Source of the DNA: Chitinophagales bacterium
GTDB lineage: Bacteria > Bacteroidota > Bacteroidia > Chitinophagales > BACL12
Direction of reading: 5' to 3'
Assembly (NCBI GenBank): GCA_020636645.1
Contig: JACJXO010000009.1
Location: 23,793-87,792 of the forward strand
Length of the DNA stretch: 64,000 nucleotides
The position numbers and the translations under genes are program-made. This document shows, piece after piece, positions 15,543 to 25,480 of the stretch; position 1 is the first letter of the stretch, and each line of letters starts with the position of its first letter. The notes beneath the pieces were generated by a model, which did no database searches, was not told the origin of the DNA, and worked only from the letters and a program-made list of their open reading frames with translations.

Positions 15543-18302
15543 TTAATTTACTATTATCTTCTTCACCCAGAACAGATCGTTGCGCTTTACGTACAGAATA
15601 TATATTCCAACCGGAAGCTGGGTTGCTGGAATGAGCACCTGATCAGGTGCTGTTTGTATAGGCACAATGTTGATCGATCTGCCGTTCATGTCGAAAACAG
15701 ATAATTCATCCTTATTTATTTCACTCATCGTTACCATGACACCGTTGTCTGTACTGATGAATTGTAGTTCAGGTTGTCCAATGAATGATGCTGATACTAC
15801 AGGGTCATAGGTATACATCGGACTGAAATAGGTCAGGTATTGAGTTTCCTGTTCAGAACTAAATGGCATGATGGTCATTCTGTAATGACCGTTCACCGGA
15901 TCGACCTCATTTCCTTTTGTATCCAGCTTTTCCAGTGGCCAGAAAAAGTCATGTAAGGATGCACCAGACGGTGAGATTTCTTTATATCTGTCGTCACTCA
16001 ATAAGGATGCAGCCGATACATTGAATTCAATGAATTCGAGATCATCTTCATTTTCAACAGGAACAATATATACGCGGTATGCATCCATATACTGCTCATC
16101 TTCAAGAGGTATGAAACTTCCTTTCATGGCAATTTCACCATCTGTTGTAACTGATGTGTACAGATTCAGGAGATCTGGGAAGTCCGGGTTGTAAATAACT
16201 GTTTCACCAGTTGATGCCAGCGTACTGCAAAAAGGCAATTCTCTGTCAATCAACAGGTGTACATCATACGATGTGCCAGGGTATGTCTTTTCACCCAGAT
16301 AATCCAGTTGGTTTGCCGCAAGGTTGAATTCGTGGTCAGGCGAAGAAGTAAGCTGTTCTGTTGTCAATGTTTTAGCTATGCTGAAATCAGGTATGATGGC
16401 ATCGCTGGTCCTTGTCAGAAAAACATGATATGAAGCAACCTCACCGTTTCCACTCCAGTCTGCAATGCTGATATTGATATCATTTGTATTCCCTGTACCT
16501 CCAATGTCTGTTGCAGAAAGTGTTGCGACAGGAAATTCGTAGGTATGTTCAACCGGCCCGTAAACAGTTTGCTGCATGCTGATACAATCTACTGCAGGAA
16601 CAGATGCGGAAACGAACTGATAACTCTTCGAATATTCAATACAGTCGCCGTTAAATGTGTACGGAATGCTGTCCGGGTAAAACCCTGACCATTCACCGCT
16701 TGCAATATTGGCTACTATGTAGTTTCCGGATTCTAGATCCAGCACTTCATCATCGGTAAGCACATCATCGCCATATTCCTGAATATAGATACGTATCTCT
16801 TGTATCCAATCCAACTCATCATCAACAGGTACGGTATACGTGATGTTGAACGGATCGATCTCCTGCGAATTTGAAGTAGCCACGAATTCCGACAAGGTGG
16901 CGGCCTCTCCGCCATAGATGATGCCATCCATTTGATGGAGACCTGTCGGAATGGTGTCAACAGAGGACATGGTTACAAGTATCAAAGAATACGATCCGGG
17001 CAGGAGTTCATCCCCATCGGTATCAAGGCTTCCAGGACTAAATGCCGCCTGGTGTTCAAATGATCCATCTGGTAAGATCTCCACATAGTATTCGGCAGGC
17101 AGCGCAAGAAGTTCATCCAGTGAAGGTGCACTGCCAGCTTTCGACAGGAATAGGCGATATGCTTCAACAAAAGATTCTTCTGTAGCTGATACAAAGCTGG
17201 CTTGAAGATAGGGTGGCTCACAGGCATCCAGACCATCATTTACAGAAGTAATGGCTGCTAACATGGACAGACGTGATGGTTCCGAATATTCTGACAGCTG
17301 GTAGGCAATTCCATCAGCAAATTCGTGCAGAATGACAAAACGGTATAATTTTCCCATGTCGATCAAGACACCATTAAGATCTAATGTCTCACCGGATAAG
17401 AAGGCTGAAATGGTATCACTACCCGGAAGAATGGAAATGCTGTATTCTTCGGGCTTGTCTTTGAATTCGCCGGGATTTCGCAATATGCCATCCTCTTCAG
17501 GCACCAGGAACAACCGATATCGGTCAATGAGATCTTCATGTGAAGCGGGATGAGCCGTAAGGCGGACATCTTCAGGCAGCCCAGAATCCCCCAGAATTTC
17601 TATATTCAGACTGTCTGCTATCTGAATGACGCCTACCTGATCCAGTCTTCCGGTAAGTAGTCCTTCTCCAGGAGAGATATTAAAAGCCGTCTGGTCGATC
17701 CGGACGCATACACTGGCATCCAGGTCCCACCAACAGTCCAGCAGACTGAGCCTTGCCCATCCGTAGTGAATACCGTCAACCATTTCAAGTTGAAAAGGAA
17801 GATAGCCTGATAAAGGACCACCATGAATGAAGCAACCGGAGGAATCTCCGATACCCGGATCCCAGTCGGTGATCAAAAGAGGGTTATCCTCCCAATCCAG
17901 ATCGCCGGGAATAGGGACGCTGTCTGCCTGTAAGACGAGCATATTTTCACCACCCCAATAGTTGGGTGCAGTAGAAAAGGATGTGGTACATATTTGAGTT
18001 TCAACGAAGGATCCTCCAATGATTACATTGGGATCAAACACTACTTCCGAATGCTCGTAGCTGTTGCAACCCCAGCAGGCAGAATACCAGTAGACATGAA
18101 AATCTATATCATCAAAACCGTCCAGGTTTACATCGATCCCCACATCATTCTTCGGATCAATGTAGTATCCGTCCTTTGCAACCGAATCTTCAGTGAAGGT
18201 GTTGATCAGGATCTGCGCATCTGCCTCTTTTCCGGCCAGAAACGCCACAGCCATTCCACTCATGGCAGCAAGCTTCTTATACATGGGGTGCATGGGAGAC
18301 AT
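15543..18302 (-). CDS. Giant exported protein with five Fn3-like repeats and T9SS sorting domain (copy B)
   Basis: 919 residues. The N-terminus (MSPMHPMYKKLAAMSGMAVAF) is nearly identical, also in DNA, to that of the gene directly upstream. After it comes a domain of about 200 residues rich in Trp and Cys (WYSACWGC, GIHYGWARL), then five repeats of roughly 110-130 residues. Each repeat has a Y-x-[ILV]-[FY]-[IL] strand near its start: YRLFLVP, YRLFLSK, IRIYIQE, YHVFLTR, YRVYIVP. The last ~80 residues are a T9SS type A sorting domain (LSVFDMNGRSI, LPVGIYILYV, VKKIIVN). Surface attachment or release through T9SS is expected. Its start is 19 bp after the upstream gene's stop, so the two form an operon. 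Confidence 0.82.
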   Translation of the reverse strand: MSPMHPMYKKLAAMSGMAVAFLAGKEADAQILINTFTEDSVAKDGYYIDPKNDVGIDVNLDGFDDIDFHVYWYSACWGCNSYEHSEVVFDPNVIIGGSFVETQICTTSFSTAPNYWGGENMLVLQADSVPIPGDLDWEDNPLLITDWDPGIGDSSGCFIHGGPLSGYLPFQLEMVDGIHYGWARLSLLDCWWDLDASVCVRIDQTAFNISPGEGLLTGRLDQVGVIQIADSLNIEILGDSGLPEDVRLTAHPASHEDLIDRYRLFLVPEEDGILRNPGEFKDKPEEYSISILPGSDTISAFLSGETLDLNGVLIDMGKLYRFVILHEFADGIAYQLSEYSEPSRLSMLAAITSVNDGLDACEPPYLQASFVSATEESFVEAYRLFLSKAGSAPSLDELLALPAEYYVEILPDGSFEHQAAFSPGSLDTDGDELLPGSYSLILVTMSSVDTIPTGLHQMDGIIYGGEAATLSEFVATSNSQEIDPFNITYTVPVDDELDWIQEIRIYIQEYGDDVLTDDEVLDLESGNYIVANIASGEWSGFYPDSIPYTFNGDCIEYSKSYQFVSASVPAVDCISMQQTVYGPVEHTYEFPVATLSATDIGGTGNTNDINISIADWSGNGEVASYHVFLTRTSDAIIPDFSIAKTLTTEQLTSSPDHEFNLAANQLDYLGEKTYPGTSYDVHLLIDRELPFCSTLASTGETVIYNPDFPDLLNLYTSVTTDGEIAMKGSFIPLEDEQYMDAYRVYIVPVENEDDLEFIEFNVSAASLLSDDRYKEISPSGASLHDFFWPLEKLDTKGNEVDPVNGHYRMTIMPFSSEQETQYLTYFSPMYTYDPVVSASFIGQPELQFISTDNGVMVTMSEINKDELSVFDMNGRSINIVPIQTAPDQVLIPATQLPVGIYILYVKRNDLFWVKKIIVN

Positions 18303-18321
18303 GCGATAAAATTAATACATA

Positions 18322-21069
18322 TCAGGGAATGACCACTTTGCACACATAGGTCGAGCCATCTCTGTGCAACTCCACCAGGTAAACTCCGGCAGGAATTTGG
18401 CCTAATTCAATTCGGTATTCATCTGCGTTTTGCCTGAAACTCACAGAAATTTCGCGATTGGCCATATCACGGAAAATGATCCTGTCATTTGCGTGCGGTA
18501 TCAAGCCGTGGAGGACGAGGTTTTTCTGATCAATAAAAGCAGACAGGCGTGTATCGGGTGCTTCTCCTTTAATGCCTGTTATGGTCAATAAATTGCTGTA
18601 CGGAGACAAGAAATACTCTTCCATACTTCCATCATAGGCTATGACAGTAGCCACATAATCAGCACCATTTTCAATCTCATTTCCATGAAAATCTTTCAAA
18701 CCAAAATATGCGTTAGCCTGCACAAGAGTTTCACCAGTTGGCGCAGAAATATAGTATTCTTCACTAAGCCAACTGGCAGTTTCTGCATCAAATGAGGCGG
18801 TATCGGCTACAGGAACTAAAAATATCCGGTATTCATCCAGGGTGCTCTCGTAGGCAAGGGGAGTAAAGCTTACCTGTACATCGGTTATGTTGTCGCTTAT
18901 TCCTGGATCAGACAATGCAACATCTTCAACCAATGCCGGATCGAAACTAACCGAGCTGAAAGCATCTGATAGTGTTGATTCATATCCGGGAAGTCCTTTT
19001 GATAATACATAAACACGATAAGACACATCGGGTGTTACCGGGTGATGCTGATAATCCAACAAAAAATCCGGGAGGGAAATTGTACTGGAAGTTCCGGCCA
19101 GATCTACAACCTTATATTGATCAGGTGACATGGCATCAGCTTCTTCCAGATTGATACCTGCAAAGACTGCATTGTATAAAAAGACCTGATATTCGGCAAT
19201 ATGCAGATCATCGGTTCCGTGATCAAAAGAGACATTGATATCCATCGGGACTCCTGTTTCGCCGTCGTCAAAAGCGCTGGTGATCATTGCCTGCGACGCA
19301 GGATTCCTGAAGGAGAACACCGGAGAAACTTCAGATGTGGAATATGTACAGTCCATTCCTGAACTAAAAGAAACCACCTCCAGGTAGTAGTCAGTATCGT
19401 CGGCAAGTGGTGTTCCATCCCAGGTCAGGTCATATGTCAGTGTGCCGGAGCTGCTGTCATCTGAAACAGATACATTTTTATAGGTTCCAACAGGTGCTGA
19501 GGTCAAATCTCCTAAAGTGGGGATAGGACCGGATTCAGCTACCAAAAAAATTCTGTATTTGCTTATACCAGCCTCTGATTCAGGGTGGTTGAAGGAATAG
19601 TAGATGTCGGACGCAAGTCCTGATCTGCCAATATCATCTGCAACAATGTCAGAAACAGCATGCGTTTGATGTCCCAGAACAATATCTTCCAATATGGAAT
19701 AGTTTGGCTCAGCAAAACCAGCAACAGGCACACTTACCAAATAGGTGTTGTAGAGGGTGTCTGAGGCTAATTCGATCCCTTCCAAGTCGCCGGTACCATC
19801 CGGCAAAAGCACAGTGTACATGGAAGATCCGTCTGGTACAATGGAGATATAATCATCCGCTGGTATGTCCAGCAGTTCTTCTACAGTTGGGAAGACAGGC
19901 TCACCTCCAACCTCTGCCGATTTACCCAGCATGATCCTGTATTCTGAAATACCGATCTCGTTTTCTGCGGCATCAAATGATACAGAAAGGTTGTAAACAC
20001 CGTCAGGCTCACAGTCAAAATCGACGTGCGCATTGGATGCAGCATAAACTGTTGATGTAAACCTGAAAGCAGGTGAATAATCAGACAGGAAATGTGGTGC
20101 TCCGTCTGTGTGCAGATGAAGGATTACGAATCTGTAATCGGTATCGGGTAGCATCAGGTCTCCATTGATATCAACCTGATCCTCAGAAAGTGGAATGTAG
20201 AGATCCAGCCCATTGGGTATCCATTCTGTATAGAGAGAAGCATCCAGGCTGAGCAACATGTCTGTTGTGTAGGAATACGTTTCGCTAAATGGCAATATGA
20301 ATATCCTGTATCTGTTGATCAATTCTTCATTTGTGCAACGGTCTGCAAGCAACACCAGATCAGTAGGAATTCCATCCAGAGAAACCAGCTCATGATCCAG
20401 GGAACGAGCTGGTTCAAATGCATCGGACAAATACTCAAGACCAGTATTCAGAGATTCATCTGTACCGGTTTGATAAGCTGTTTCCAGCAGTTGGATGTAA
20501 CCATGGCCTTCAATGCCACCTCCAAGAGAAGCGATCAGGCGCACCCAACCATAATGCATACCATCTGGTTTTATAAGCTGAACCGGTACGTAACCATCAC
20601 CAGTCATGCCGTTGGAGCAAAATGCTCCGTAAGAAGAGGAAGCAGCATAGAAAAGATCAGACGGATTCTCACTCCAGTTCAGTGAGCCGGGAATTGGAAA
20701 GCCTTCCATCAGATTGGCCACACCATAGAAGGAATCTTCATACTCTGTCCACGAAAACATGACGCAGGTATCTGCTGGAACTAATGCCCCTCCAATTATG
20801 GTCTCTTCAGTAGGTTCGATCCAAAAGTTCCAGGACTCTCCACAAACATAACACCAGGACCAGTAAGACCCATAATAATACAGATCGGTCAAACCATCCA
20901 TATCCACATCAACCGGGATCACAGGATCGTCTCCATCCAGTTCTACTTCAGTATCCGGGATTATGTCATGAAATAAGACCTGTCCTGCAGCTGTTTGGAC
21001 AGAAAGAAATCCCACAGCCATTCCACTCATGGCAGCCAGCTTCTTATACATGGGGTGCATGGGAGACAC
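18322..21069 (-). CDS. Giant exported protein with five Fn3-like repeats and T9SS sorting domain (copy A)
   Basis: 915 residues, paralog of the next gene on this strand with the same layout: shared signal region, Trp/Cys-rich domain (YGSYWSWCYVCG, GMHYGWVRL), five repeats marked YRIFILP, YRIMLGK, YRIFLVA, YQVFLYN and YRIFLVP, and a T9SS tail ending VYLVELHRDGSTYVCKVVIP. The start at 21069 is GTG; the copy B counterpart is ATG at the same aligned place, and an in-frame ATG three codons further in (21060) is an alternative. Beyond the signal region the two proteins have diverged strongly, so the duplication is old or under diversifying selection. The ligand is unknown. Confidence 0.82.
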   Translation of the reverse strand: MSPMHPMYKKLAAMSGMAVGFLSVQTAAGQVLFHDIIPDTEVELDGDDPVIPVDVDMDGLTDLYYYGSYWSWCYVCGESWNFWIEPTEETIIGGALVPADTCVMFSWTEYEDSFYGVANLMEGFPIPGSLNWSENPSDLFYAASSSYGAFCSNGMTGDGYVPVQLIKPDGMHYGWVRLIASLGGGIEGHGYIQLLETAYQTGTDESLNTGLEYLSDAFEPARSLDHELVSLDGIPTDLVLLADRCTNEELINRYRIFILPFSETYSYTTDMLLSLDASLYTEWIPNGLDLYIPLSEDQVDINGDLMLPDTDYRFVILHLHTDGAPHFLSDYSPAFRFTSTVYAASNAHVDFDCEPDGVYNLSVSFDAAENEIGISEYRIMLGKSAEVGGEPVFPTVEELLDIPADDYISIVPDGSSMYTVLLPDGTGDLEGIELASDTLYNTYLVSVPVAGFAEPNYSILEDIVLGHQTHAVSDIVADDIGRSGLASDIYYSFNHPESEAGISKYRIFLVAESGPIPTLGDLTSAPVGTYKNVSVSDDSSSGTLTYDLTWDGTPLADDTDYYLEVVSFSSGMDCTYSTSEVSPVFSFRNPASQAMITSAFDDGETGVPMDINVSFDHGTDDLHIAEYQVFLYNAVFAGINLEEADAMSPDQYKVVDLAGTSSTISLPDFLLDYQHHPVTPDVSYRVYVLSKGLPGYESTLSDAFSSVSFDPALVEDVALSDPGISDNITDVQVSFTPLAYESTLDEYRIFLVPVADTASFDAETASWLSEEYYISAPTGETLVQANAYFGLKDFHGNEIENGADYVATVIAYDGSMEEYFLSPYSNLLTITGIKGEAPDTRLSAFIDQKNLVLHGLIPHANDRIIFRDMANREISVSFRQNADEYRIELGQIPAGVYLVELHRDGSTYVCKVVIP

Positions 21070-21095
21070 AGGCCTGATTTTTGGAGTTATGCATT

Positions 21096-21103
21096 CAAAT
21101 CTA
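21096..21103 (-). promoter_or_regulatory. Bacteroidota -7 promoter element for the giant-protein pair
   Basis: On the minus strand the sequence TAGATTTG (TAnnTTTG) stands 26 bp before the start at 21069. A TTTG is found 23 bp further upstream and could be the -33 element, a slightly long spacing. Confidence 0.5.
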
Positions 21104-21146
21104 TGAATTTAACAGGATTTAGACGCCAAATGCTGAACTTTACCTC

Positions 21147-23300
21147 ATGAAGAAGACCATGCTCCTCCTGCTCCTGGCCACTACTGCCAGGCTCTTTGCC
21201 CAGACCGGTGCCATCACCCTGGAAGACCTGTGGCTGAACTACCGATATTATCCCTCATACATCGCTGATATCCGCAGCATGAATGATGGTGAACACTATA
21301 CCGTGGCCGAAGGCGATGCCATCGTACGTTATGCCTATGCCACAGGAGAGATGGTGGATACCGTATTCTCCGTGACCATGACCAACGGTGCGCTGACCAG
21401 CTTTGACGGCTATGCATTCAATGACGATGAATCGGCCCTGATGCTGTCAACCGAAACGGATTCCCGTTATCGCTATGCCACCTTTGAGAACAACTACATA
21501 TACGACCGTAATGCGAAGACCACCAAAGCCCTGACGGGCACCGGCAAGCAGATGTATGCCGATTTCGCTCCCGCCGGCAATCGGGTGGCTTATGTCATTG
21601 ACAATGATCTGTATTATACCGATCTCAACAGCAGCAAGGAGACCCGGGTGACCAGCGATGGCGAACTGAATCACATCATCAACGGTGGTTCCGACTGGGT
21701 GTATGAAGAGGAATTTGCCCTGGTGCGTTCCTTTGAGTGGAGTCCTGATGGCAAGAAGATCGCCTACTATCGTTTTGACGAGTCGGAGGTGCCGCAGTTC
21801 AACATGACCATGTACAGAGGTCAGCTGTATCCTTACGATTATACTTTCAAATATCCGAAAGTAGGCGAGGTGAACAGCCAGGTGAGCATCTGGATCTATG
21901 ACCTGGCTAGTGGCAGGAAAGTGCAGGCGCAAACCGGTAACTGGGAATACATCCCACGCATCAAATGGATCGATAACAACCAGCTCTGCGTGACCACTAT
22001 GAACAGGTTGCAGAATGATCTGGTGCTGCAGAATGTAGATGCTGCTACCGGTGCATCCAAAAAGCTGTTTGAAGAAAAGGCCGACAAGTATATCGAGATC
22101 AACGACGATCTGACCTTCCTGCCGGATGGTAAGGGTTTTATCTGGAGAAGTGAAAAGGATGGATACAGCCACCTGTATCATATGGACATGAACGGACAGG
22201 TGGTAAAGCAGATCACCAGTGGCAACTGGGATGTATCTGAGTTCAAAGGCTTCGATGCTGCCACCAAAGCTTTGTATTATGTAGCCGGAGAAACCACACC
22301 GATGCAGCGTCAGCTGTATGTGACCCAGCTGGATGGCAAAAAGAAAATGCTGCTCGGCCCGGCCGATGGCTGGAACCAGGCTGATTTCAGTGATGGATTC
22401 AAGTATTTCATCAATGTGCACACCACACTGAATACCCCGCCAGTTTTCGACCTCTACACCGGAAAAGGCAAAATGATCCGCACCCTGGAAGACAATAAGG
22501 AACTCAGCGATAAAATGGCTCAGCTGAATATGAAGCCCGCCGAGTTCTTCCAGATGACCACCACAGATAACATGACCCTGAATGGCTACATGATCAAGCC
22601 GGCAGATTTCGATCCGAACAAGAAGTATCCGGTGTTCATGTATGTGTATGGTGGACCGGGTTCGCAGACCGTTATGGACACCTATGGTGGTTTCAACTAC
22701 TTCTGGTTCCAGATGCTGGCGCAGAACGGTTACATCGTCGTGAGTGTAGACAACAGAGGAACCGGCGCACGTGGCCGCGACTTCCGGACCGTCACCTATG
22801 AGAACCTGGGTAAGTATGAGACCATGGACCAGATCGAAGCGGCCAGATGGCTGGGCAAACAGTCTTATGTGGATGCATCCCGCATCGGCATCTTCGGCTG
22901 GAGTTATGGTGGTTACATGACCGCCCTCTGCCTGACCAAAGGAGCAGATGTATTCAAGGCAGGTGTGTCTGTAGCTCCTGTCAGCAACTGGAAGTACTAC
23001 GACAACATCTACACCGAAAGATATATGGGTACGCTGGAGACCAACCCCGATGGATTCGATGCGAATTCACCCATCAACTTCACCGACATGATGAAGGATA
23101 ACTCCATGCTGCTGGTGCACGGTACCGGCGATGACAACGTCCACTTCCAGAACAGTGCAGAACTCATCAACGCCCTGGTGCGCAGCAACAAACAGTTCGA
23201 CCTGATGGTCTATCCCGACCGCAACCACGGCATCTATGGTGGCAAGACCAGGTATCATCTGTATAAGAAGATGACGGATTATATTCTGGAAAACTTGTGA
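21147..23300 (+). CDS. Dipeptidyl peptidase IV (S9B serine peptidase)
   Basis: 717 residues: signal peptide (1-19), an N-terminal eight-bladed beta-propeller and a C-terminal alpha/beta-hydrolase domain. The catalytic triad is visible: Ser586 in GWSYGGY, Asp662 or 663 in HGTGDDNVH and His694 in DRNHGIYG. The paired glutamates that hold the substrate amino group are in DWVYEEEF. DPP-IV removes X-Pro (and X-Ala) dipeptides from the N-termini of peptides in the periplasm or at the surface. Length matches the family. It is followed by a strong terminator and is monocistronic. Confidence 0.95.
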   Translation: MKKTMLLLLLATTARLFAQTGAITLEDLWLNYRYYPSYIADIRSMNDGEHYTVAEGDAIVRYAYATGEMVDTVFSVTMTNGALTSFDGYAFNDDESALMLSTETDSRYRYATFENNYIYDRNAKTTKALTGTGKQMYADFAPAGNRVAYVIDNDLYYTDLNSSKETRVTSDGELNHIINGGSDWVYEEEFALVRSFEWSPDGKKIAYYRFDESEVPQFNMTMYRGQLYPYDYTFKYPKVGEVNSQVSIWIYDLASGRKVQAQTGNWEYIPRIKWIDNNQLCVTTMNRLQNDLVLQNVDAATGASKKLFEEKADKYIEINDDLTFLPDGKGFIWRSEKDGYSHLYHMDMNGQVVKQITSGNWDVSEFKGFDAATKALYYVAGETTPMQRQLYVTQLDGKKKMLLGPADGWNQADFSDGFKYFINVHTTLNTPPVFDLYTGKGKMIRTLEDNKELSDKMAQLNMKPAEFFQMTTTDNMTLNGYMIKPADFDPNKKYPVFMYVYGGPGSQTVMDTYGGFNYFWFQMLAQNGYIVVSVDNRGTGARGRDFRTVTYENLGKYETMDQIEAARWLGKQSYVDASRIGIFGWSYGGYMTALCLTKGADVFKAGVSVAPVSNWKYYDNIYTERYMGTLETNPDGFDANSPINFTDMMKDNSMLLVHGTGDDNVHFQNSAELINALVRSNKQFDLMVYPDRNHGIYGGKTRYHLYKKMTDYILENL

Positions 23301-23320
23301 TCAAGTAAACGGCAAAAAGC

Positions 23321-23345
23321 AAAGGGTGGAATAGTTCCACCCTTT
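23321..23345 (+). terminator. Rho-independent terminator after DPP-IV
   Basis: An 11-bp perfect stem (AAAGGGTGGAA at 23321-23331 with TTCCACCCTTT at 23335-23345) and a 3-nt loop, followed by four more T. The opposite strand has a weaker T-run, but the stop of the convergent M14 gene lies just beyond it, so it may serve both. Confidence 0.88.
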
Positions 23346-23347
23346 TT

Positions 23348-25066
23348 TTATTTCTCAACTACCCGCATCACCGGATACCGCATGTACGTTTTCTCAAAAT
23401 AGTCGGAGTGTTTGTACACCCAGTACAATTGCATCTGCGGATCTTTCAGTGATGGGTCATCCTGCATAGCCAGGCTCAATTGTATTGAAAGTCCCGGAAC
23501 AGTTCGCAGCAATTCCGCCGCGATATCTTCAAACACATAAGGACTGTACCATTCCTTCTGCATCAGAATGGGGTCGAAGAAATTCCAGCTGAAATAGGAG
23601 TCAGGAGAAACAGGCTCCAGTACTTCCATCAGAAATCTTCTGGCGGGTTGATGTGCATCGATATACCAGGAGCCGGCAGGTATCATCATCTCTTCTCTTT
23701 GCAAATGTCCGGTCACATGCTGGTGCCGGAAATGCCCTTCATATGAGTTGGTGCCGGTGCCCAGAGAATCTATGTACCAGAATTCAACCGTCATGGTGCT
23801 GTCCTGCTGAAGCTGATGCATCTTTACCCCGCTTATCAGTAGTCTTTCTGTCACCTCCTCCCAGGCAAACGGCAGAATCCAGGCTTCGGGGTAATACATG
23901 GACATTTTTGGTTTGTAGTGATCGTACAAGGGTATGTTGGCTTCCCATGGCTGATCGCGGTCGTAGTAAAGTCTTTGGGCACCACTTACCTGACTAAGTT
24001 TATGACCGGCAGTATATCCCTTAAAGAGAAATGAATCGACCTTGCTGGTATCCAGTACATATTCTATTGGTCTGATGTATTGTTTCTGCGCCATGATATC
24101 AGCTGAGTCCTTCATCTGTATGATGGCATTGCTATGGGTGGTCATATACGACACACAGGAGGTAATGAATGCTTTGGTAGCCTGTACCCGCTGGTCATAT
24201 GGTTTGAGCATATGGGTCTCTGTCATGAAACCGATGGTGTTGAAGAGTGCTGCATAACCCGTGCTGTACCGCGGGTGGTCCATGAAACCAACGATACCAC
24301 TTTCGGGCGATTCACCAATGGTGTTGACATACGGGCACATCGGGAAACCGGCCTCCTCCATGGCATCATATAAGTATGGCGATACCTCATCCGTTAAAAA
24401 AGTACCAAGAGGGGTCATGAGCTTATCGTGCTGGGTGGGCACCAGGGTCATGACATGCTGGTAGTCGGCGCCATTGCTCACATGGGTGTCGATGAAGATA
24501 TCCGGGTGCCAGTGCTGAAAGATGGCTGCGAACGACCGGGCATTCCGGGTATCCTGCTTGATGAAGTCGCGGTTGAGGTCGTAGTTGCGGGCATTTCCCC
24601 GGAAACCATATTCCTGCGGACCATTCTGGTTGGCACGGGAATGACTGCTTCGGTTCAGGGCCCCACCGATATTATACACCGGAATGATGACCACCACCAC
24701 ATTGTCGGGAAAGGGTTGCTTTCCGCTCACCCAGTTATCGACCAGCTGGATACAGGCATCGATACCATCGGGTTCACCCGGGTGAATACCGTTGTTGATG
24801 AGCAGAATGGTCTTGTTTTTCGTCCTGGATATTCCGGGATCGAAATCGCCATCGGCATCCAGTATGACCGTGTGCAACGGGTAGCCTGCATCGGTCATTC
24901 CAACTTCCTGTATATCTGCCAGTGACGAAGAAGCAGCAACACTTTTGTAATAAGAAATGACCTCCGCATATTCCGGAGTTCTGTTATCCTGGCTGTATTG
25001 AGTGATCTGTGCCTGCGATGGGATCAGCCACACCATCGCCAGGAGGGTACCAGCAAAAAACTTCAT
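23348..25066 (-). CDS. M14 family zinc carboxypeptidase, exported
   Basis: 572 residues with a signal peptide (ending SQAQ at 20). Zinc ligands of the M14 family are visible: His95 and Glu98 in IHPGEPDG and His195 in IDTHVSNGAD; the segment NARNYDLNRDF (about 158-168) holds the arginines that bind the substrate carboxylate. A Glu in FMTETHML is the likely general base. It should trim C-terminal residues or cell-wall peptides in the periplasm. The ~220 C-terminal residues are a beta-rich extension. The start overlaps the previous stop by 4 bp, so it is the last gene of the folK-kinase-small protein-M14 transcript. Confidence 0.88.
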   Translation of the reverse strand: MKFFAGTLLAMVWLIPSQAQITQYSQDNRTPEYAEVISYYKSVAASSSLADIQEVGMTDAGYPLHTVILDADGDFDPGISRTKNKTILLINNGIHPGEPDGIDACIQLVDNWVSGKQPFPDNVVVVIIPVYNIGGALNRSSHSRANQNGPQEYGFRGNARNYDLNRDFIKQDTRNARSFAAIFQHWHPDIFIDTHVSNGADYQHVMTLVPTQHDKLMTPLGTFLTDEVSPYLYDAMEEAGFPMCPYVNTIGESPESGIVGFMDHPRYSTGYAALFNTIGFMTETHMLKPYDQRVQATKAFITSCVSYMTTHSNAIIQMKDSADIMAQKQYIRPIEYVLDTSKVDSFLFKGYTAGHKLSQVSGAQRLYYDRDQPWEANIPLYDHYKPKMSMYYPEAWILPFAWEEVTERLLISGVKMHQLQQDSTMTVEFWYIDSLGTGTNSYEGHFRHQHVTGHLQREEMMIPAGSWYIDAHQPARRFLMEVLEPVSPDSYFSWNFFDPILMQKEWYSPYVFEDIAAELLRTVPGLSIQLSLAMQDDPSLKDPQMQLYWVYKHSDYFEKTYMRYPVMRVVEK

Positions 25067-25473
25067 TCACCAAGATACGTACCCTTGTCCAGATCGTACA
25101 CGACATGATACTTGTAGGTCTTCTTCTTCTTGTAGGTGTCGTGGAATGCGTAGTTGCAGTCGATGCTGTAGCCGTTTTCTACGGTATGCAATTCCCAGTT
25201 ACCTTCCCACATGCTCCAGGTGTCTATGCGAATGTCGTGTTCACCCGGGGCTACCTCTACTGAACATTTCATGGGTTGGCTTTGCTTGTGTACCTCGGTG
25301 GTAAGTACGTCTTTACCATCTACCTTGACCACAGATTTCGTCTGGTGATCATAGCCTTCTTCGATCCCTTTGAACTCATAAGAGATGATGATGGTAGCAG
25401 GTTTGGCAGGAGGCTGCGGAGAGGAGAAACTCATCAGCAGAAACAGGGCAGGGGCGAAGATCAGTTTTTTCAT
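25063..25473 (-). CDS. Hypothetical exported protein, 136 aa
   Basis: The ATG at 25473 gives MKKLIFAPALFLLMSFSS, a signal peptide; the longer frame to 25536 would overlap the kinase gene. The mature part is a beta-rich domain with Lys/Tyr-rich strands (KKKKTYKYHVVYD) and two cysteines; the segment CSVEVAPGEHDIRID suggests an immunoglobulin-like sandwich. No family recognised. It starts 7 bp after the kinase stop and ends in a 4-bp overlap with the M14 gene, so it is translated with them. Confidence 0.7.
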   Translation of the reverse strand: MKKLIFAPALFLLMSFSSPQPPAKPATIIISYEFKGIEEGYDHQTKSVVKVDGKDVLTTEVHKQSQPMKCSVEVAPGEHDIRIDTWSMWEGNWELHTVENGYSIDCNYAFHDTYKKKKTYKYHVVYDLDKGTYLGE

Positions 25474-25480
25474 TGGTGTG

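Noticed and set aside
21447..22421. 324-codon minus-strand frame opposite DPP-IV
   Set aside because: Antisense shadow of the well-supported peptidase; no family resemblance.
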